64,000 bases of DNA from Clostridium sp. MD294 (GCF_000364165.2 NZ_CP097810.1:1510130-1574129); one strand, 5' to 3'. Positions 47,115 to 56,749 are shown, numbered from the stretch's first letter. Numbers and translations are program-made. Notes: generated by a model not told the origin, from the sequence alone.

Positions 47115-48839
47115 TTATTGCTCATACAAATACCATTCATTTATGTTGTCAAAAATATTATTTTCTAAAGGTTTTACTTGTCCTTGTACTCTATCAGAGG
47201 AAAGCATTACAAAATCACGAAAAACAATGCTGATATAAGGCAATTCCTCTGCTATTTTCTTTTGTAAATTGCTGTAAGCCATTTTAATATCTTCGTCTTT
47301 TACACTGCTGTATGCAGAAGCAAGTAGTGCGTCCATATCACCGTTTTGATAACGGGGATAATTGGTTAAAGAGGCTTGAGCAGAGTGTAGCAAAAAGGAA
47401 TAATTTGGCACTACAGAAAATTGCCAACCTCCCACAAATAAATCAAAATCGCCAGATTGTAATTTTTGAATATAATTGTCGTAACTTTGTCCGTCAAGAG
47501 ATACTTCTGCACCAATGCCTCTTAATTCATCTGCGATACGTATAGCAACTTGTTTTCTGATTTCATTTTCTGTATTGTATAATATAGAAATGCGAAATGT
47601 TTCAGAAAGTTCATTTGTTGTTCTGTCAAGTATGCCGTCGTCGTTGGTATCTTTCCAGTTAGAAGCTTCCAAATAATCTCTTGCTTGCCCAATGTCAAAA
47701 TCATATGTGACAGTATCTGGTTCATAAAACCAGTAATTGGTGTTGATAGGTGTCTGTGCTGTAATACCATGCCCCAAATAAATGCTTTCTAACATAGCCT
47801 GTTTAGGAGTAATGCTTGCAATTGCTTTTCTGACATTGCTGTCTTGAAAAAGGCTTTTAGAAAAATTAAATCCAATAAAATCATAATAATTAGTAGTATA
47901 TTGATAATATTTCATTTCATTATCATTGTCAGATTTTCCTATATCAGAAGAACCCATTACTAATATATCCGTAAGACCTTGTTCAAAAGAATATAAATCT
48001 GTGTCTTTGTCTGTACTGATATTTACTGAAATTTCGTCAATGTGTGCTGTTGTGCCAAAACTACTAATACATTTTTTTAAACGCATTTCTTTTGCAGGAG
48101 TGTAATGTACAAATTCAAAATATCCATTTCCCATAGGCAACATATTTTTATCAGAATTTGCGATATTGCTGCCATAATATTGACTACTTATAATAGGAAA
48201 AAGTAGGGCATATAAATTGCCACTAAAATTTTGATGAAATGTAATTTCAATATCATAATTAGATATTTTTCTGTAACTTCTAATATAGTTAGTACAATTT
48301 TTATAAACAGCATTGCTGTCTGCTACTCTAAAAAGTGTATCAAGAGAGTATATTACGTCATCTGCTGTTAAATTTGTGCCATTTTGCCAATAAATATCAT
48401 TTCTTAAATTTAATGAAAGTACAGTACCTCCTTCATCAAAACTCCAGCTCTGAGCAATAGAAGCAGAAGGCTTGTAATTTTTGTCAAGCTTTATCAAAGG
48501 CATATAAATCAATTTTAATATGGTATCTACAGAAGCATCTTGATTTAAAAGAGGGTTTAATGTGGTGGTGTTTCTCATAGATAAATGAAGTGTTCCACCC
48601 TCTTGTAAAGGCAATTGCTTTTGTGAGAGCTGTGCTTGTGCTGATTGCTGTGACTGCTGTGCTTGTTCTGATTGCTCTGACTGTTGTGTTTGCTCTGACT
48701 GCTCTGACTGTTGTGTTTGCTCTGACTGCTCTGACTGTGTTGTTTGTAATTGCTCTTGCTGTGGCTGTTGTGTTTGTTGCAATGTGCAGCCTGCTAATAA
48801 AAAAAGCAAGGCAATATAAATAAGTGTTAATTTTTTCAT
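47115..48839 (-). CDS. Family 5 solute-binding lipoprotein
   Basis: Start at ATG 48837-48839 (AAGGAGGAA, 5-base spacing). 574 residues. Lipobox LLFLLAGC; then a Gln/Ser/Glu/Thr linker of about 60 residues with a 9-residue repeat (SEQSEQTQQ). From about residue 80: GGTLHLSMRNTTTLNPLLNQ, the SBP_bac_5 fold (peptide, nickel or glycoside ligands), to LSSDRVQGQVKPLENNIF. No permease or ATPase genes adjoin it, so its transporter must be elsewhere, or it acts alone as a sensor. Confidence 0.87.
   Translation of the reverse strand: MKKLTLIYIALLFLLAGCTLQQTQQPQQEQLQTTQSEQSEQTQQSEQSEQTQQSEQSEQAQQSQQSAQAQLSQKQLPLQEGGTLHLSMRNTTTLNPLLNQDASVDTILKLIYMPLIKLDKNYKPSASIAQSWSFDEGGTVLSLNLRNDIYWQNGTNLTADDVIYSLDTLFRVADSNAVYKNCTNYIRSYRKISNYDIEITFHQNFSGNLYALLFPIISSQYYGSNIANSDKNMLPMGNGYFEFVHYTPAKEMRLKKCISSFGTTAHIDEISVNISTDKDTDLYSFEQGLTDILVMGSSDIGKSDNDNEMKYYQYTTNYYDFIGFNFSKSLFQDSNVRKAIASITPKQAMLESIYLGHGITAQTPINTNYWFYEPDTVTYDFDIGQARDYLEASNWKDTNDDGILDRTTNELSETFRISILYNTENEIRKQVAIRIADELRGIGAEVSLDGQSYDNYIQKLQSGDFDLFVGGWQFSVVPNYSFLLHSAQASLTNYPRYQNGDMDALLASAYSSVKDEDIKMAYSNLQKKIAEELPYISIVFRDFVMLSSDRVQGQVKPLENNIFDNINEWYLYEQ
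48660..48745 (-). repeat. 27-bp tandem repeats coding the Gln/Ser linker
   Basis: Repeat unit about TGCTCTGACTGCTCTGACTG plus 7 bases, present about three times, coding QSEQSEQTQ. Likely to vary in copy number by slippage. Confidence 0.8.
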
Positions 48840-48862
48840 CATTTCCTCCTTGCTTTTCAATA

Positions 48863-49426
48863 TTATATTATATCATAAAGCCATTGATATATTTTTTTAA
48901 TAAGCATTACTTTTTTGACATATCTTTTTGTTTCTCCGTAAGGAATGTCTTTTAATGTTTTGCCGTCGTCACTGTAACGACTGTCTTGAAGCCATTTTGA
49001 TACATTGCCACTTCCAGCATTATAAGCTGCTAAAGCTGTTTGTGTTGTACCGAATTGATTTGTCAATTTGTTTAAATACCAGCAACCAATTTGTATATTG
49101 CTATTTGCTTCAAAAAGCGTTTGATTGTGATATTGTTCCATATCTAATAATCCAGCTGCCCATTCTCCAGTTGCTTCTCTTATTTGCATAAGTCCTTTGG
49201 CATCTTTAGAAGAAATGGCATTTTTGTCAAATCTGCTTTCTGTAAAAATGACAGCATATACCAAAGAAGGGGGAAGTTCATATTGCTGACAAAAATAATT
49301 GATTTCTTGCTGATATTTTTTAGGAAAAATATAAGGTAATAATACAAAACGACAAAGGAGTATCACAACTGCAAAAAATAATGTTATTTTTGCTAGTTTA
49401 ATACAAATTTTCATACTTTTCTCCAT
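48863..49426 (-). CDS. Lytic transglycosylase (SLT-family)
   Basis: 187 residues; the start could be the ATG at 49426 or one four codons on, both with fair sites. N-terminal membrane helix (LFFAVVILLCRFVLLPYIF), then an SLT domain: SLVYAVIFTESRFDKNA with the catalytic Glu in TES, SKDAKGLMQI, CWYLNKL and ALAAYNAGSGNV. It cleaves peptidoglycan with 1,6-anhydro ends outside the membrane. It overlaps the coaE end by up to 29 bases. Confidence 0.9.
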   Translation of the reverse strand: MEKSMKICIKLAKITLFFAVVILLCRFVLLPYIFPKKYQQEINYFCQQYELPPSLVYAVIFTESRFDKNAISSKDAKGLMQIREATGEWAAGLLDMEQYHNQTLFEANSNIQIGCWYLNKLTNQFGTTQTALAAYNAGSGNVSKWLQDSRYSDDGKTLKDIPYGETKRYVKKVMLIKKIYQWLYDII

Positions 49427-50021
49427 TTCCTATCCTTATATAGAATATTGTTTCTAGTTGTCTTTTTAAATGTTGTAAATCTTTGCTATTGTCTAATACT
49501 AAATTAGCTTTTTGACGATAAAACTCCCAATTTTTTTGGCAGCCAATACGATTTTTAGCTTCTTGGTATGTAATGTTATCTCTTTCCATAATTCTTCTTG
49601 CTCTAACTTCCTCTTCTGCAAATACTACCCAAATTTCACTGCATCTATTTTCTAATTTTGCCTCTAATAAAAGGGGGGCATCTAATACTATGCAAGTGTC
49701 TTTTCGCTTTTTCAATCTTTCTGCAATTTGTTTGTCAATTTCTTGTGAAATGTATTTGTGAGTACAGCGGTTTAAAAAGTCAAGCTTTTCTTTGTTTGTA
49801 AATACAATGCTGCCCAATTTTTTTCTTAATATGTTTCTGTCTTGGTCTAATATTGCACCACCGAAGTAATTTGTCAATTCTTCATAAGCAGGTTTTCCTC
49901 TTTCAATAATGCCATGTGCAATTTCGTCTGCATCAATAATATAAGCACCATTTTGTTTTAAGAAAGCGGATACAATGCTTTTTCCGCTACCAGTTCCTCC
50001 TGTTAAACCAATTACTTTCAT
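49398..50021 (-). CDS. coaE: Dephospho-CoA kinase
   Basis: 207 residues. P-loop GLTGGTGSGKS, then IIDADEIAH with the catalytic Asp, and the lid/adenine region MERDNITYQEAKNRI. Last step of CoA synthesis. Located just after polA (30-base gap), a common Firmicute order. Confidence 0.96.
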   Translation of the reverse strand: MKVIGLTGGTGSGKSIVSAFLKQNGAYIIDADEIAHGIIERGKPAYEELTNYFGGAILDQDRNILRKKLGSIVFTNKEKLDFLNRCTHKYISQEIDKQIAERLKKRKDTCIVLDAPLLLEAKLENRCSEIWVVFAEEEVRARRIMERDNITYQEAKNRIGCQKNWEFYRQKANLVLDNSKDLQHLKRQLETIFYIRIGNGEKYENLY

Positions 50022-50050
50022 TTCATCTCGCCTTTCTTTTATATATAAAT

Positions 50051-52717
50051 TTATTTGGTTTCAAACCATGAATTTCCCTGATGTACTTCTACAAACATAG
50101 GTACAGATAAATTGACAGCTTGTTCCATAGTTTGTTTTAATAGTTGTGCTGCTTCAGAAGCGTGTTGTTTGTGTACTTCTAAAAGTAACTCGTCGTGTAC
50201 TTGTAATATGAGTCTGGCGTGCAGACCGTTTTCTAAAAGCTTTTTGTGTACTTGTATCATAGCAATTTTAATAATGTCTGCGGCAGTACCTTGTATAGGC
50301 ATATTCATAGCTACCCTTTCACCAAAAGAACGCTGTACAAATGTTTTTGAATGAAGTTCAGGCATTGCTCTCCTTCTTTGAAAAAGTGTTTTGACATAGC
50401 CGTTTTTTTGTGCATCAAGTACTGTTTTGTCCATGTATTTTTTAATATTGGGATATTTAGAAAAATATCCAGCAATATAATTTTCAGCTTGTTTTATGGT
50501 AATATTGAGTTCTTGGCTTAAACGAAATGCACCAATACCATATATAATACCAAAATTCACTGCTTTGGCATTTCTTCTTTGTATTTCAGTCACTTGGTCA
50601 AAAGGAACATTAAATACTTGTGAAGCTGTAATTGTGTGAATATCTTGCCCATTGACAAAGGCATCTATTAGTGTTTTGTCTTGTGCCATGTGAGCGAGTA
50701 CTCTTAATTCAATTTGAGAGTAGTCACCATCTAAAAAACAATAATTTTCGTCAGTAGGTATAAAAACTTTTCTGAGCTGTCTGCCTAAATCCAAACGAAT
50801 GGGAATATTTTGTAAATTAGGCTCTGTAGAACTAATACGCCCTGTTGCAGTAACTGTTTGATGAAAAGTAGAATAAATTTTTTGTGTTTTTTCATCTAAT
50901 ACAGATAGAAGACCGTCAACATAAGTACTTTTTAATTTAGATAACTGACGATAGTATAATATTTTTGGTATAATAGGGTGCGAATTGCTAAGCTTTTCTA
51001 ATACATCGGCGGCAGTAGAATAACCTGTTTTTGTTTTTTTGCCTCCAGATAATGCCATATGTTTCGTACTGAATAATATTTCACCTAATTGTTTGGGGGA
51101 ATTGATGTTAAATTTTATTCCTGCCATAGTATAAATTTCTAGTGTCAATATTTCAATACTTTTTTCTAATTCTGCACCATATTGTTGTAAAGCAGTTTTG
51201 TTTACTTTAATGCCATATTTTTGCATATCTGCTAATACTCTGATAAGAGGGAGCTCTATTTCAAAATAAAGTTGTTGTTGATTGTTGTCTTTTATTTTTT
51301 GTAATAATATAGGCATAGCTTTGTAAATCACTTCTGATTGATTGCAAGCGAATTGTGTTAATTGCTGCTGTTGTAATTCTAATAAAGAAATTTTTGATTT
51401 TCCTTTTCCTAGTAATTCCTCTTTGCAAGGATATATTTCATTTAAAAATTCTTTTGCAATATCGTCGTACTCATAAGAGTCTTTTGTAGAATTTAATATA
51501 TAGGCAGCAATAGAAGCATCAAATATTACATCACTTAATTCTATGTCATATTGACGAAGTAATACCATATCTGTTTTGGCATTGTGAGCGATTTTACTGT
51601 AACATTTGTTTTCAAAAAAATCTTTAGCAGAATTTAATAAGTATACCATATTTTGATGATTTTGGCATAATAAAAAATAACATTGTTCTCCACCATCATA
51701 TAAACTAATGCCTCTTATGATGTCATTTTCGTGTAAAATAATATAAGCAATCTGTTTATTTTTTTGTAGTGCATGAAATACTGTGTCATATTGTGAAGGC
51801 TCTGTAATTGTTTGATAAGAGATTTCATTTTTTAATATTGATTGTGTTTTGTTTTGTGTAAAACGATATAAAAAAGTTTTAAACTCTAATTGTTTCATAA
51901 TGGCATAAACTTGTTCATTAAACATATTTTTAATACCAAGTGTGTTTTTATCAATAGTAATGTCAATATCCCTCACAATAGTAACAAGTGTTTTGCTTAA
52001 CATTGCCTGTTCATAATAAGCTTTTAAATTTTCAGATGCTTTTTTAGGTTTGATGTCATCAACATATTGTATTGCATTTTCAATAGTGTGATATTGTTGT
52101 ATTATTTTGATAGCTGTTTTTTCTCCTATAGAAGGCACACCAGCCACATTATCAGAGGCATCTCCCATAAGGGCCTTTACATCAATAAATTCTGTAGGTG
52201 TGACACCGTATTTTTGTAAAACATCTTGAGCAAAATAGTCTTCTATTTCTGTTTTGCCTGCTTTTGTTTTGGGAATACGTATTTTTAATGTGTCACTTGC
52301 TAATTGTAATAAATCTCTGTCACCTGAAATAATTACAGCTTGCATATTGTTTTGTTCTGCTTTTAAAGAAAGTGTGCCAAGTATGTCGTCGGCTTCATAT
52401 CCTTCTATTTCGTATTGTTTTATTTGCATAGCAGTTAATATTTGTTTTAATAAAGGCATTTGTTCACGTAGTTCTTTGGGCATACCTTTTCTATTAGATT
52501 TGTATTGTTCAGATAGTTTGTGACGAAATGTAGGAGAATGTAAATCAAATGCTACTGCTAAATAATCTGGTTTTTCTTCTTCTAGTAATTTAAATAATAT
52601 ATTGATAAAACCATATATTGCATTTGTATAAGTACCTTGTGAATTTGTTAATAAAGGCACACCATAGTATGCTCTATTGGCAATGCTATTGCCGTCTATC
52701 ATCATAAATTTTTCCAT
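50051..52717 (-). CDS. polA: DNA polymerase I
   Basis: Start taken at ATG 52715-52717; a GTG four codons upstream is an alternative. 888 residues. N-terminal 5'-3' exonuclease (MIDGNSIANRAYYG; YEADDILGTLS; LMGDASDNVAGVPSIGEKTA). The middle 3'-5' exonuclease domain seems degenerate: the usual D-x-E motif is AYIILHEND. Polymerase motifs A DYSQIELRVLAHM, B RRNAKAVNFGIIYGIG and C QVHDELLLE are intact. Okazaki processing and repair. Confidence 0.96.
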   Translation of the reverse strand: MEKFMMIDGNSIANRAYYGVPLLTNSQGTYTNAIYGFINILFKLLEEEKPDYLAVAFDLHSPTFRHKLSEQYKSNRKGMPKELREQMPLLKQILTAMQIKQYEIEGYEADDILGTLSLKAEQNNMQAVIISGDRDLLQLASDTLKIRIPKTKAGKTEIEDYFAQDVLQKYGVTPTEFIDVKALMGDASDNVAGVPSIGEKTAIKIIQQYHTIENAIQYVDDIKPKKASENLKAYYEQAMLSKTLVTIVRDIDITIDKNTLGIKNMFNEQVYAIMKQLEFKTFLYRFTQNKTQSILKNEISYQTITEPSQYDTVFHALQKNKQIAYIILHENDIIRGISLYDGGEQCYFLLCQNHQNMVYLLNSAKDFFENKCYSKIAHNAKTDMVLLRQYDIELSDVIFDASIAAYILNSTKDSYEYDDIAKEFLNEIYPCKEELLGKGKSKISLLELQQQQLTQFACNQSEVIYKAMPILLQKIKDNNQQQLYFEIELPLIRVLADMQKYGIKVNKTALQQYGAELEKSIEILTLEIYTMAGIKFNINSPKQLGEILFSTKHMALSGGKKTKTGYSTAADVLEKLSNSHPIIPKILYYRQLSKLKSTYVDGLLSVLDEKTQKIYSTFHQTVTATGRISSTEPNLQNIPIRLDLGRQLRKVFIPTDENYCFLDGDYSQIELRVLAHMAQDKTLIDAFVNGQDIHTITASQVFNVPFDQVTEIQRRNAKAVNFGIIYGIGAFRLSQELNITIKQAENYIAGYFSKYPNIKKYMDKTVLDAQKNGYVKTLFQRRRAMPELHSKTFVQRSFGERVAMNMPIQGTAADIIKIAMIQVHKKLLENGLHARLILQVHDELLLEVHKQHASEAAQLLKQTMEQAVNLSVPMFVEVHQGNSWFETK

Positions 52718-53009
52718 AATTATTCTCACTTTCTGTATAGCAATGTGTATTATAGCCTATTATACACTATTTTGGATATAAAAAACATGACAATTTTAAA
52801 AATAATAAAAAGCAGCTTAAAGTATGATACTGTAATATGTGGTTATAATAGAATTTGATAAAAAAGGCGTAATAACAGTAAAAAATAATTATCTATTAAG
52901 AACAGTTATTATTGACAATAGATGGTAGTATTTAGTATAATAAAAAAATGAACAAGACAAAAGAAAATAGAATTATGAAAGTATTGTAAATCAAGAAAGG
53001 AGTAAACAA
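52718..53009 (+). promoter_or_regulatory. Intergenic region with flavodiiron gene promoter
   Basis: TTGACA (52912-52917), 18 bases, TATAAT (52936-52941), 70 bases before the ATG at 53010. Minus-strand signals for polA are not clear. No other structure seen. Confidence 0.7.
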
Positions 53010-55535
53010 ATGAAAGCATATCAATTAAAACAAGATTTATATTGGGCAGGTGTGCTTGATAAAGACCTGAGAGTGTTTGACATTATTATGGAAACAGAAT
53101 TCGGCACAACATATAATTCTTATGTATTAAAAGGCAGCGAAAAAACAGCACTGTTTGAAACTGCTAAAGTAAAATTTTTTGATGAATATTTAGAAAAATT
53201 GCAAGAAGTAGTAGATGTAAATGATATTGACTATGTTGTAATGAACCATACAGAACCAGATCATGCAGGTAGCATTGTAAAACTGGTAGAAATGAACCCA
53301 CGTATCTGTGTGGTAGCAACAGCTTGTGCAATAGGATTTTTGAAAAACATTATCAATCATGATTTTTATAGTATTGCAGTAAAAGAAAATGACACATTGT
53401 CATTAGGAAATAAAACATTGCAGTTTATGCTTTTGCCTAATTTACACTGGCCTGATACAATGTATACTTATGTAAAAGAGGACAAATTGCTTTTTACTTG
53501 TGACTCTTTTGGTTCTCACTATTGCCTTGACGATATTGTGTTGAGTAAACTCAAAGATAATGAAGGATATATGAGAGCAACAAAATACTATTTTGATAAT
53601 ATTATAGGGCCATTTAAACCATTTATGCTTAAAGCATTGGATAGAATAAAAGAACTGGACATTGATATGATATGTACAGGACATGGTCCAGTAATAGATA
53701 GTAGAATAGATGAAATACAACAAACATATAAAGACTGGTGTACTGTAGTTAATCCAAATACTAAAAAGACAGTTGTAATACCATATGTATCTGCTTATGG
53801 TTATACAGGACAGCTTGCAGAAGAAATTAAAAAAGGGATACAAGATAGTGGCGATATTGATGTTAGAATATATGACATGGTAGTATCTGACCAAGCGAAA
53901 GTATTGGGAGAATTGGGATTTGCAGATGGTATATTGTTTGGAACACCAACAATAGTAGGAGAAGCATTAAAACCAATATGGGATTTAACAACATCTATAT
54001 TTGCAGGAACACATGGCGGAAAATTAGCAAGTGCATTCGGTAGCTATGGCTGGAGTGGCGAAGGTGTACCACATATTATTGAAAGATTGAAACAACTTCG
54101 TATGAAAGTAGTAGATGGTTATAGAATTAAATTGCGTCCTGGCGAAAATGATTTGACAGGTGCTTATGAATATGGCTATAACTTTGGCTGTATACTTTTG
54201 AATAAAGAAAATGATAAATTGAAATCAGCTAAAAAAAGCCTCGTAAAATGTTTGGTATGTGGCGAAATATTCCCAGAAGGTATGGATACTTGCCCAGTAT
54301 GTGGCGTAGGAAAAGAAAACTTTGTATCAGTAGAATTAAATGAGTCTGATTATCAAAAAGATACAGAAGAAAAATTTGTTGTAATAGGAAATGGTGTAGC
54401 AGGATTAAATGCAGCAAAAGAAATTAGAAATAGAAATAAAACAGCTTCTATTACTATGATAACAAATGAACCATATATTAGTTATAACCGTCCAATGCTT
54501 ACAAAAACATTGCTTGCAGGTGTTACTGCAAAACAACTTGTAGTAGAAGACCAACAGTGGTATGAACAAAACAATATTGAAGTAATGCTCAATGAAGAAG
54601 TAAAATCATTGGATAGTAATAAAAAAGAAATCACATTAGCAAGTGGTGCAGTGCTGAGCTATGATAAATGTATCTATGCTTTGGGTGCAGAATGTTTTGT
54701 TCCTCCAATTAAAGGAGCAGATAAAAAAGAAGTTGTTACAATAAGAAGAATGGAAGATGTAGATAAAGTTAGAAAATTAGTAAAAACAGCAAAAAATGCA
54801 GTTGTAATAGGTGGCGGTGTGCTGGGATTAGAAGCAGCATGGGAAATCAAAAAAGCAAATTGCCATGTTACAGTAGTAGAAATGATGCCAAGCCTTATGA
54901 GTAGACAGTTGGATAGTGAAGCAAGTGATATGATATTAAAAGCAGCACAATCTCAAGGTATTGTAATGAAATTGGGAGCAAGTGTAGAAAGTATAGAAGG
55001 CGAAAGCAGCGTAACAGGAGTAAGATTAGGCGATGGAGAAATTGTTGCAGCAGATGTTGTAATACTTTCTAGTGGTGTTAGAGCAAATGTAGCTATTGCA
55101 AAACAAGCAGGAGCACAAATCAATAAAGCGATTGTAGTAAATGAGAAAATGGAAACAAGTTTAAAAGATGTGTATGCTTGTGGTGACTGTGCAGAATATG
55201 ATAATATTAACTTTGCACTTTGGTCTGAAGCAGCTGAAATGGGTAAAGTAGCAGGAGCAAATGCAGCAGGAGAAGAAACAAGTTATAAAACAATTGTTGC
55301 ACCTCTTGCTTTCCATGGCATGGATACTAGTTTGTATGCTGTAGGAGATAATGGCAAAAATGCCAATAGAAAATATAAAACAGTTGTGTTTAAAGATGAT
55401 ACAAAACATACATTTGAAAAATATTATTTTGCAAATAATAGATTGGTAGGAGTAACACTCATAGGTGATACTTCAAAAATGGCAAAAGTGACACAGGCAC
55501 TTGAAAAACCAGCATTATTTAATGAAATGTTTTAA
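53010..55535 (+). CDS. Flavodiiron protein fused to rubredoxin and NADH:rubredoxin oxidoreductase
   Basis: 841 residues, GAAAGGAGT site. Domain order: metallo-beta-lactamase-like diiron domain (1-250; ligands H80, E82, D84, H85 in HTEPDHAG, and later NLHWPD, CDSFGSH, TGHGPV), flavodoxin-like FMN domain (about 255-395; PYVSAYGYTGQLAEEI), rubredoxin (about 408-445; CLVCGEIF and CPVCG), then an FAD/NADH oxidoreductase (about 455-841; VIGNGVAGLNAAKEI, VVIGGGVLGLEAAWEI, VYACGDCAEY). This is the class F flavodiiron layout, which reduces O2 (and possibly H2O2 or NO) with NADH in one chain. Protective for a strict anaerobe. Confidence 0.95.
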   Translation: MKAYQLKQDLYWAGVLDKDLRVFDIIMETEFGTTYNSYVLKGSEKTALFETAKVKFFDEYLEKLQEVVDVNDIDYVVMNHTEPDHAGSIVKLVEMNPRICVVATACAIGFLKNIINHDFYSIAVKENDTLSLGNKTLQFMLLPNLHWPDTMYTYVKEDKLLFTCDSFGSHYCLDDIVLSKLKDNEGYMRATKYYFDNIIGPFKPFMLKALDRIKELDIDMICTGHGPVIDSRIDEIQQTYKDWCTVVNPNTKKTVVIPYVSAYGYTGQLAEEIKKGIQDSGDIDVRIYDMVVSDQAKVLGELGFADGILFGTPTIVGEALKPIWDLTTSIFAGTHGGKLASAFGSYGWSGEGVPHIIERLKQLRMKVVDGYRIKLRPGENDLTGAYEYGYNFGCILLNKENDKLKSAKKSLVKCLVCGEIFPEGMDTCPVCGVGKENFVSVELNESDYQKDTEEKFVVIGNGVAGLNAAKEIRNRNKTASITMITNEPYISYNRPMLTKTLLAGVTAKQLVVEDQQWYEQNNIEVMLNEEVKSLDSNKKEITLASGAVLSYDKCIYALGAECFVPPIKGADKKEVVTIRRMEDVDKVRKLVKTAKNAVVIGGGVLGLEAAWEIKKANCHVTVVEMMPSLMSRQLDSEASDMILKAAQSQGIVMKLGASVESIEGESSVTGVRLGDGEIVAADVVILSSGVRANVAIAKQAGAQINKAIVVNEKMETSLKDVYACGDCAEYDNINFALWSEAAEMGKVAGANAAGEETSYKTIVAPLAFHGMDTSLYAVGDNGKNANRKYKTVVFKDDTKHTFEKYYFANNRLVGVTLIGDTSKMAKVTQALEKPALFNEMF

Positions 55536-55553
55536 TTGAACTGTTTTCATAAT

Positions 55554-55587
55554 AAAAACCTTGAAGAGATTTTTCTTCAAGGTTTTT
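55554..55587 (+). terminator. Terminator of the flavodiiron gene
   Basis: Stem AAAACCTTGAAGA / TCTTCAAGGTTTT followed by T residues. Confidence 0.9.
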
Positions 55588-55654
55588 TACTGTTTTGAAT
55601 GTTGTGTAGTTGTTTGCTTTTCTGCATAAAAAAGCACTTGACAAAAACAAGTGC

Positions 55655-55684
55655 TTTACAAAACATAGAAAACTATGCTATACT
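55655..55684 (+). promoter_or_regulatory. Antitoxin RNA promoter, unit 1
   Basis: TTTACA (55655-55660), 18 bases, TATACT (55679-55684). The -35 box overlaps the preceding hairpin. Same boxes in units 2 (56095-56124), 3 (56530-56559) and 4 (56973-57002). Confidence 0.7.
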
Positions 55685-55690
55685 AACATT

Positions 55691-55784
55691 ACAAAAGGGA
55701 GCAGTCACCACGTTATTGTGGTCACCCTCGGTTGGTGTCAAAAAACTACCCTAGCCTTGCAGGGCTATGATGGGTAGTTTTTTT
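55691..55784 (+). ncRNA. Antitoxin-like small RNA, unit 1
   Basis: About 94 bases, predicted start 7 bases after the -10 box. It has a first hairpin CACCAC/GTGGTG-like near 55707-55722, then the terminator ACTACCC (55745-55751) / GGGTAGT (55772-55778) with seven T residues. The terminator is shared with the end of the toxin mRNA on the other strand, giving perfect complementarity if the toxin transcript reads through. Confidence 0.6.
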
Positions 55785-55785
55785 G

Positions 55786-55869
55786 TTACTTCTTGTTGAT
55801 GTAAGAAAGTAACGCTACAACAAATGTAGCGAAGGAGATAAACAAATCTAACACTTCGAACAATGTCAT
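55786..55869 (-). CDS. 27-residue hydrophobic toxin-like peptide, unit 1
   Basis: Start ATG 55867-55869 after TAGGTGATGTCT. The peptide begins MTLFEVLDLFISFATFVVAL and ends INKK: one membrane helix with a lysine tail. The start MT-x-x-E-x-L is like BsrG and TxpA of Bacillus, and Firmicute peptides of this kind are annotated as holin-like toxins (Hol-Tox). Expected to damage the membrane if its RNA is not silenced. The call rests on peptide features and the RNA layout; toxicity is inferred. Confidence 0.75.
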   Translation of the reverse strand: MTLFEVLDLFISFATFVVALLSYINKK

Positions 55870-55990
55870 AGACATCACCTATCACCGCCAAGATAGGCGG
55901 ACAGCCAAAGGCTGGCTTTTGCGTAGCAAAAGTGATGAGCCTCTCCCTTTTTGTAGAGGGTGGAACCACTCCGTCATGACTGCTAAGCTA

Positions 55991-56019
55991 AATATAGCAC
56001 ATAATTCGTCATAATTCAA
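55991..56019 (-). promoter_or_regulatory. Toxin promoter, unit 1
   Basis: Minus strand: -35 TTGAAT (56014-56019), 17 bases, TGC plus -10 TATATT (55991-55996), an extended -10. The same boxes occur in units 2 (56427-56455), 3 (56870-56898) and 4 (57255-57283). The leader RNA is about 115 bases in units 1-3. Confidence 0.75.
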
Positions 56020-56130
56020 CAATTCATTTCTAAACATTATTGCAATTAAACATCTAATTACAACACAAAAAAAGCACTTGACTGAAACAAGTGCTTTACA
56101 AAACATAGAAAACTATGCTATACTAACATT

Positions 56131-56223
56131 ACAAAAGGGAGCAGTCACCACGTTATTGTGGTCACCCTAGTTTGGTACTAAAAACTACCCAAAGCTTGCA
56201 GGGCTATGAAGGGTAGTTTTTTT
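56131..56223 (+). ncRNA. Antitoxin-like small RNA, unit 2
   Basis: As unit 1 with the same CACCACGTTATTGTGGT hairpin; terminator ACTACCC/GGGTAGT. Differs from unit 1 at several bases in the middle (TAGTTTGGTACTA). Confidence 0.6.
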
Positions 56224-56224
56224 G

Positions 56225-56308
56225 TTACTTCTTGTTCATGTAAGAAAGTAACGCTACAACAAATGTAGCGAAGGAGATAAACAAATCTAACACTTCGAAC
56301 AATGTCAT
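56225..56308 (-). CDS. 27-residue hydrophobic toxin-like peptide, unit 2
   Basis: Identical to the unit 1 peptide except Met for Ile near the end (YMNKK). Start ATG 56306-56308. The leader differs: its first hairpin is GGGTG/CACCC rather than GTGG/CCAC. Two near-identical toxins side by side suggest recent tandem duplication. Confidence 0.75.
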   Translation of the reverse strand: MTLFEVLDLFISFATFVVALLSYMNKK

Positions 56309-56565
56309 AGACATCACCTATCACCGCCAAGATAGGCGGACAGCCGAAGGCTGGCTTTTGCGTAGCAAAAGTGATGAGCCTCTCCCTTTTTGTAGAGGGT
56401 GACCACCCGTCATGACTGCTAAGCTAAATATAGCACATAATTCGTTATAATTCAACAATTCATTTCTAAACATTATTGCAATTAAACATCTAATTACAGC
56501 ACAAAAAAGCACTTGACTGAAACAAGTGCTTTACAAAACATAGAAAACTATGTTATACTAACATT

Positions 56566-56661
56566 ACAAAAGGGAGCAGTCACCACGAAGTGGACACCCT
56601 CTACTATGATGTAGAAATACTACCCTAGCTTTCTGAGAGCATTGACGGGTAGTATTTTTTT
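56566..56661 (+). ncRNA. Antitoxin-like small RNA, unit 3
   Basis: First hairpin CCAC-GAA-GTGG, then a terminator AATACTACCC / GGGTAGTATT with seven T residues. The stem and loop differ from units 1-2 in step with the different toxin. Confidence 0.6.
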
Positions 56662-56662
56662 A

Positions 56663-56749
56663 TTACTTATGCCTATCTATGTAGGTAAGTAATGCTATAA
56701 GGAAGTTACCAGATAGTAACAATAATGTTAATACTTGATATGTATCCAT
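56663..56749 (-). CDS. 28-residue hydrophobic toxin-like peptide, unit 3 (second subtype)
   Basis: Begins MDTYQVLTLLLLSGNFLIAL and ends IDRHK. Same size, one membrane helix and basic tail, but only the pattern M-x-T-[YF]-x-VL is shared with subtype 1. Start ATG 56747-56749 after TAGGTAGTGCT. Confidence 0.75.
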   Translation of the reverse strand: MDTYQVLTLLLLSGNFLIALLTYIDRHK

